NCBI RefSeq assembly: GCF_000430525.1 | Contig: NZ_AUME01000010.1 | Coordinates: forward strand, 19,963 to 83,962 | DNA: 64,000 bases | Source: Prevotella corporis DSM 18810 = JCM 8529 | GTDB lineage: Bacteria; Bacteroidota; Bacteroidia; Bacteroidales; Bacteroidaceae | Direction of reading: 5' to 3' | In this document: positions 60,801 to 64,000 of the stretch, one piece after another | How positions within the stretch are numbered: the stretch's first letter is position 1 | Layout of the letters: every line of letters begins with the position of its first letter | The notes under the pieces: generated by a model | What the model was told of the DNA's origin: nothing | Databases searched by the model: none | Seen by the model: the letters and a program-made list of their open reading frames with translations, nothing else | Position numbers and translations under genes: made by a program

Positions 60801-61464
60801 GTATAGCATTGAAATTGCCGAAGATGAATTACATAGGATTCAATACGAGAACGAGCAACTGCATGTTAGCAATAATATTTTAGATAATTGCCTTTCAGCC
60901 CTCAAGCACGAGACGATGTATTATCCTTCACGAATCAAGCAATTGGTTGAAGGTAAAGACGCTCATTTGCAAAATATTGGCGAACTTGCCATATATTACA
61001 AAGAACTATATTCGTTGCTAAGCCTTCAAGCCATGAGACAAATTTCGACTCAAAAATTCATTAACAGAAAAGTTTCTGTTCGAGAATTTTTGCCAGCTAA
61101 AATAGAAACCAATGGATTGCCTGTTGATACCACCTGTGTTTTAGGAGATGCCGATTTGCTAAGGTATCTTTTCGAAATACTTAGACAACAGTCTGTAAAT
61201 AATACACTCAAAGTATGCATCGAAGAAGAACAGCAAGATTATATCGTTTTCCACGTAACCATACGAACAAAAAACGCTTCTGTTGAAGATGCTTCGAACT
61301 TGTTTTCCCCAATGACAAAAAACATACCATACCTGATTTGCCGTCAAATAGTAAGGGAGATTGGTGAATCCACCAATAGGAGGAGATGCGGTATTATAGC
61401 TCACAGTGCGGAAGACGAAATCATTTTGGATATAGCATTATCTAAAGCAAAATATAAAAACTAA
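57889..61464 (+). CDS. Two-module sensor histidine kinase (DUF5112/DUF5113 type)
   Basis: A 1191-residue membrane sensor. GTG at 57889 gives NKPKKIQQSG, a hydrophobic stretch and SILSACSH, a lipoprotein-type signal. Residues about 35-400 are an extracytoplasmic TPR-like domain. TM1 (407-428) leads to a dimerisation-like helix without His, then a good HATPase domain: MINTLADNARKF (603-614), D638 in VSDNGCGI, and HGFGLVNCRG. TM2 (713-731), a second outer domain and TM3 (881-905) follow. The last part has LKHETMYYPSRI with H1007, a plausible phospho-acceptor, but a degenerate ATPase. The split layout suggests the modules act in trans. The response regulator follows two bases later. Confidence 0.85.
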   Translation: MNKPKKIQQSGILSFAFFLMIVCSILSACSHVDHEYIDILNKRSYSFHYRNLDSTLYYATKAYELSGSYDDGKAEALNNLAFVNIVKMEYDAAFNKLNSLVGITDNQVELLIADIQMMRLCQRQSRNKEFYDYHESALRREHRIEEEEYSLSEHQKARLVYARSEFYIVTSTYYFYVGLEEPSVKALQAINPVGEIKTDTAQYINYLYNLGTGGIVKGNNQEYINQQEFDFLMRCYLISHQLGYKPWEANSLQALSEKLIRDRYRSKLLRDNQPAIKYLNPYEMPDSLLAGNMAQRALELFEDYGDVYQIASTYRTLASCYWQIKDYKSAIICLENALSKNNSIQKTPDLIASIREQLSVVYAAINDKQGSDYNRNIYLDLQEQTRQDRYLESRAGQLEKTSRQLNIMIWAVAILIVLIILLLWLFHWMRRRRSSERNLDELLHPLNLWRKKNEKELAKMNETYENIQETYGISKAHLIKNKKMNLEKRAKVSLVNVVTPFIDRMLREIRLLENRQEPMSLREERYAYISELTNIINDYNDVLTQWIQLRQGELSLYIESFRLQDIFDIVEKGKTGFVLKGISLDVQPTQNIVKADRSLTLFMINTLADNARKFTDKGGKVTISSEEYPEYIEILVSDNGCGIEQKVLDHIFDHKVIVDQPDSTSHGFGLVNCRGIINKYHKISKIFSVCEISAKSKLGKGSTFSFRLPKGILRAIILTLISIIPLRIMAVNNADFLIENGNQAENNTLKTLELANMYADLAYYSNINANYRKTLAYADTCRYFLNKYYLQLHPNGSHLMKRLANDSEKPAELQWFYDNLPTNYSIILDIRNESAVAALALHEWALYRYNNNVYTRLFKENSADKKLGDYCRMMQRSEANKNVAIIIMIVLLLSIFPFYYLIYYRHQLFYLFCVDKVKEINGILLSHVSATKKLSAIDEKLSDKFPTQLNSIISKIQEELRTSINQTNKSKYSIEIAEDELHRIQYENEQLHVSNNILDNCLSALKHETMYYPSRIKQLVEGKDAHLQNIGELAIYYKELYSLLSLQAMRQISTQKFINRKVSVREFLPAKIETNGLPVDTTCVLGDADLLRYLFEILRQQSVNNTLKVCIEEEQQDYIVFHVTIRTKNASVEDASNLFSPMTKNIPYLICRQIVREIGESTNRRRCGIIAHSAEDEIILDIALSKAKYKN

Positions 61465-61466
61465 AT

Positions 61467-62189
61467 ATGGAAAAATTTAAAGTTATTATCGTAGAGGATG
61501 TGCCGTTGGAACTCAAAGGAACAGAGGGTATCTTTCGCAATGAAATACCTGAGGCCCAAATTGTTGGTACGGCTGAAAATGAAACGGCTTACTGGAAACT
61601 CATCAAGTCGGATGTGCCAGATTTAGTGCTGTTGGATTTGGGACTGGGTGGCTCAACTACCATTGGTGTTGAGATATGCCGTCAAACCAAAACAATGTAT
61701 CCAAAAGTGAAAGTCCTGATCTTCACGGGTGAAATCCTGAATGAAAAACTATGGGTAGATGTGCTTGATGCTGGAGCTGATGGTATCTGCCTGAAGAGTG
61801 GGGAATTGCTTACGCGTGGCGATGTTATCAGTGTCGTCAATGGAAAACGAATGGTGTTCAACCAACCAATTCTTGAGAAGATTGTAGGGCGGTTTATGCA
61901 GAGCGTCAATAGTCAGTTGATGCATCAGGAAGCCCTTATCAATTACGAAATTGACGAGTACGACGAACGTTTCCTACGCCATCTTGCATTAGGCTTTACA
62001 AAGGAACAGATTACCAATCTCCGCGGAATGCCTTTTGGAGTGAAAAGTTTGGAAAAACGACAGAACGAATTGGTTCAAAAACTATTTCCTGAAGGAAAGA
62101 GTGGTGGCGTGAATGCCACAAGATTGGTTGTTCGTGCTTTGGAGTTGCGCGTTATTGATATTGATAATCTGCATCCGGATGAAGAATAA
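61467..62189 (+). CDS. Response regulator partner of the two-module kinase
   Basis: A 240-residue protein. The receiver domain (1-120) is complete: acidic pair E10-D11, phospho-acceptor D57 in LVLLDLGLGG, T87 in LIFTGE and K110 in CLKSGE. The C-terminal domain (about 155-235) is helical (RFLRHLALGFTKEQITNLRG) and resembles an HTH with GFTKEQI, but not the LuxR or OmpR signatures; it probably belongs to a Bacteroidota-specific output domain. It follows the kinase by two bases and overlaps the next gene by 11 bases, so the three are cotranscribed. Confidence 0.88.
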   Translation: MEKFKVIIVEDVPLELKGTEGIFRNEIPEAQIVGTAENETAYWKLIKSDVPDLVLLDLGLGGSTTIGVEICRQTKTMYPKVKVLIFTGEILNEKLWVDVLDAGADGICLKSGELLTRGDVISVVNGKRMVFNQPILEKIVGRFMQSVNSQLMHQEALINYEIDEYDERFLRHLALGFTKEQITNLRGMPFGVKSLEKRQNELVQKLFPEGKSGGVNATRLVVRALELRVIDIDNLHPDEE

Positions 62190-62799
62190 AATTGGGCAGA
62201 TAGCTTTGATTCTTGCAGTTTTGCAAGTATTGCTGGTCTTGGTTTCTTGGCTGGTCACAGCGGCATACCCAGATTTAAGCATACGCTCATTGCTAAGTGG
62301 AGAGGGAACTCGGTGGTTTTTTTCTCATTTTATAGATAATCTTACAACAAAATTTCTTGTATGGATACTGCTTGGAACAATAGCTTATGGCGCATTAACC
62401 ACCAGTGGGTTGTTGAGAGTGATATTAAAATCTGCCAAACTATATTTTCATTTTGGCAAATTACATTATCGTGAGCGTATAGGATTACGAATGGTATTAA
62501 TTGAACTTTTTATTTTTATCATTATTGCTGTGATGCTCACTGCATTTCCACAAGCCGTCCTGCTCAGTATAACAGGCAGTCTTTTCCCAAGTAGTTTTTC
62601 AGAAGGGCTTTATCCTTATGTTACTTTTGCGATGATTGTTTGTGGACTTACCTACGGTGTTGCGGCAGGGCATATAAAGACCACCGTACAAGCGTATGAC
62701 ACTCTTTCAAGTGGTTTGGTGATATGTGCCAAACTCTTTCCCCTTTATATATTAGGCTGTGAGTTGTTCTATTCTATATTGTTTGTTTTTCAGTTGTAG
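62179..62799 (+). CDS. Short AbgT-like membrane protein
   Basis: A 206-residue membrane protein with about five helices. SLLSGEGTRWFFSHFIDNL and FLVWILLGTIAYGALTTSGL are close to the N-terminal part of AbgT-family transporters, which export p-aminobenzoyl-glutamate or sulfa drugs; those proteins are about 500 residues, so this is less than half. The rest (YVTFAMIVCGLTYGVAAGHI and onward) reads as intact membrane protein and ends cleanly, so it may be a real short form rather than a remnant. The ATG at 62179 overlaps the response-regulator stop by 11 bases. Confidence 0.72.
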   Translation: MKNKIGQIALILAVLQVLLVLVSWLVTAAYPDLSIRSLLSGEGTRWFFSHFIDNLTTKFLVWILLGTIAYGALTTSGLLRVILKSAKLYFHFGKLHYRERIGLRMVLIELFIFIIIAVMLTAFPQAVLLSITGSLFPSSFSEGLYPYVTFAMIVCGLTYGVAAGHIKTTVQAYDTLSSGLVICAKLFPLYILGCELFYSILFVFQL

Positions 62800-62836
62800 T
62801 TTTAAAGGAAACCACACGATTTGTGCAATACAAATT

Positions 62837-63660
62837 TTATCTTGAGCCTAACATGAGACTGCGTGTCAATTTGTTCTTTTCTAACATATAAGTTATGAGG
62901 TATGTGATTGACAATATTACAACAGTTTCCAAGATAACCATTCCATATCCAAATTCTTCTCTATGTGGCACGTGTGGTAATATAAAATTATTGAAGAACA
63001 TAGTGCTAATAATATAGATACCAATGCTCTTTTGTCCAATCTTACCCAAAAGCATAGAAGTGTTCTTACCTATATGATTATATGTAACTCTTATTATGAT
63101 CAAAGCACATGTTGCTCCTACCAATCCAATCGCATATCGGAATATGTCAATACTTAATTGGTGAAGATTTATTTCTGGTTCGAGTTGTTTAAGATGCTTT
63201 ACTATTCCTGTACCACTTATGTATATATAATCTTCGTTGGTATATGACATATATAATCCTACAAATGCCACAAGCAATAACAATGACAAGATAATCTTTA
63301 TCTTATTGCCGAAAGATGCTATTTTGTTTGTTAGTCCATATTTATTAAACAAGTATCCTATGACAAAATAAGGATACATATATACTTAGAGAGAAATTCC
63401 TAATACTTCTGGTAATAATAATGCAAAAAGACCTAAAGACACATAGACAATTATATTATCATTAAAATATCTGTGAACGACTAATAATGCCATGCTACAC
63501 CAAAAGATAGCCCACAAGAACCAAATTGAGTGTAAATAAGTAACAAGCTGATAACCAATGGGATGCCCCCCCACCACATATTATATGCGCATCCATTATG
63601 AGTAGATAAATAGAGTTCCAAATTATTATCGGTAAAACCAACTTTGTGAATCTTGACTGG
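62837..63660 (-). pseudogene. Broken acyltransferase-3 family membrane protein
   Basis: Remains of a multi-helix membrane acyltransferase of the type that acetylates surface sugars. Three lesions are visible: the N-terminal part is cut by the IS256-type end at 63661; a run of seven C (63566-63572) shifts the frame between NMWWGG and HPIGYQLVTYLHSIWFLW; and a TAA at 63388-63386 interrupts the frame between VLGISL and YMYPYFVIGYLF. Downstream of it 180 codons stay open (stop near 62837). The homopolymer could be phase variable or a reading error, but the stop and the IS indicate a pseudogene. Confidence 0.8.
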
Positions 63661-64000
63661 TAGTGTCCTTAAAAGTGTGTAATTCATCTTTCCTTTCTCA
63701 GTACTTCCACTGTTATTTTATTCTTTTCTTTCCAGTTTTTGAATTGATATATTCTCCTTTCATATGTTGTCTTTGTTTCCTCCATCGCCACGGCTGCCAG
63801 GAGGAAGATGACAGACTTCTCTGATGGCATGGATGTTCTCATTTGGATGGTTCTCCTGTACTTCCTGTTGAGCCTTTCAATCCAGTTGGTCGTATATATG
63901 CACCTCTGCACTTGGGCCGGGAAGTCCATATACGTGAAATAGGCACTGTTGCGTTCGGTCTTGTACTTTCTTAGTGCAGGATATTTCCTTTCCCATTTCT
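63661..64000 (-). mobile_element. IS256-type insertion sequence, right part only
   Basis: Terminal repeat TAGTGTCCTTAAAAGTGTGT starts at 63661 and the transposase gene ends 22 bases inside it. The element runs off the right edge of the window. It inserted into, or next to, the acyltransferase gene. Its tip resembles that of the MITE-like element at 37818-38049. Confidence 0.8.
63684..64000 (-). CDS. IS256-family transposase, partial (C-terminal part)
   Basis: About 105 C-terminal residues of a Mutator-type DDE transposase; the frame continues past the window edge. Diagnostic is KWERKYPALRKYKTERNSAY followed by YMDFPAQVQRCIYTTNWIER and LNRKYRRTIQMRTSMPSE, the IYTTNxIExLNR signature of IS256 enzymes. 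The catalytic D and E residues lie outside the window. The stop is at 63684-63686, just inside the terminal repeat. Confidence 0.92.
   Translation of the reverse strand, partial: KWERKYPALRKYKTERNSAYFTYMDFPAQVQRCIYTTNWIERLNRKYRRTIQMRTSMPSEKSVIFLLAAVAMEETKTTYERRIYQFKNWKEKNKITVEVLRKER

Noticed and set aside
1..64000. CRISPR array, rRNA operon, prophage or plasmid functions
   Set aside because: No regularly spaced repeats, rRNA-like sequence, phage structural genes or replication genes were seen.

Overview
The window looks like chromosome of a member of Bacteroidota, most likely a Prevotella-type Bacteroidales. The evidence is: many promoters of the Bacteroidota form (TTTG, about 20 bases, TAnnTTTG); no recognisable Shine-Dalgarno pattern; AT-rich DNA; a complex I operon without nuoE, nuoF and nuoG; DUF4491, DUF5103 (type IX secretion plug), DUF5112/5113-type sensor kinase and BspA-like leucine-rich-repeat genes. 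I see no phage, plasmid or CRISPR signature. The right end carries an IS256-type insertion sequence.

Layout. 1-3.7 kb: a cut rmlA/rfbA (-), a hypothetical gene, then a small coiled-coil gene, zapA and rny. 4.1-5.7 kb: two LuxR-type regulators, the first fused to a RIC/YtfE-like hemerythrin domain. 5.7-8.9 kb (-): a phospholipase D family protein and kdsD-kdsA. 9.1 kb: a BadF/NagK-type kinase. 10.5-21 kb: nuoA-B-CD-H-I-J-K-L-M-N. 21.5-30.2 kb: a secreted hypothetical protein, gyrA, three related periplasmic TPR proteins and a DEAD-type helicase. 30.4-34.5 kb: serC, serA, a DUF1015 gene, a YigZ protein and tRNA-Ser(CGA). 34.9-37.7 kb: a BspA-like surface protein with a small partner gene. 37.8-38.05 kb: a MITE-like element. 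38.2-44 kb (-): AzgA-type permease, NudC, a 5'-nucleotidase-type phosphatase, the T9SS plug protein and a hypothetical gene. 44-51.6 kb: galE, a lipoprotein, kdsB, a GNAT/FemAB-like protein, a DUF2520 gene, kdsC, maf, a cobalamin adenosyltransferase, rlmH and DUF4491. 51.8-56.6 kb: a phosphohexomutase, a zinc-ribbon membrane protein, a GH25 lysozyme and a hypothetical gene. 56.7-62.8 kb: a LacI-type regulator divergent from a two-module sensor kinase, its response regulator and a short AbgT-like membrane protein. 62.8-64 kb: a broken acyltransferase cut by the IS256 element.

How the genes fit together. All four cytoplasmic Kdo steps (KdsD, KdsA, KdsC, KdsB) are present but lie in three separate places, beside rmlA, galE and a phosphohexomutase, so cell-surface sugar metabolism is a recurring theme. 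The Nuo operon encodes an ion-pumping complex without the NADH-oxidising module. The serC-serA pair uses a short SerA with Lys where most family members have the catalytic His. The most unusual regulatory genes are the hemerythrin-LuxR fusion with its receiver-less partner, and the kinase in which the phospho-acceptor-like His and the intact ATPase lie in different modules.
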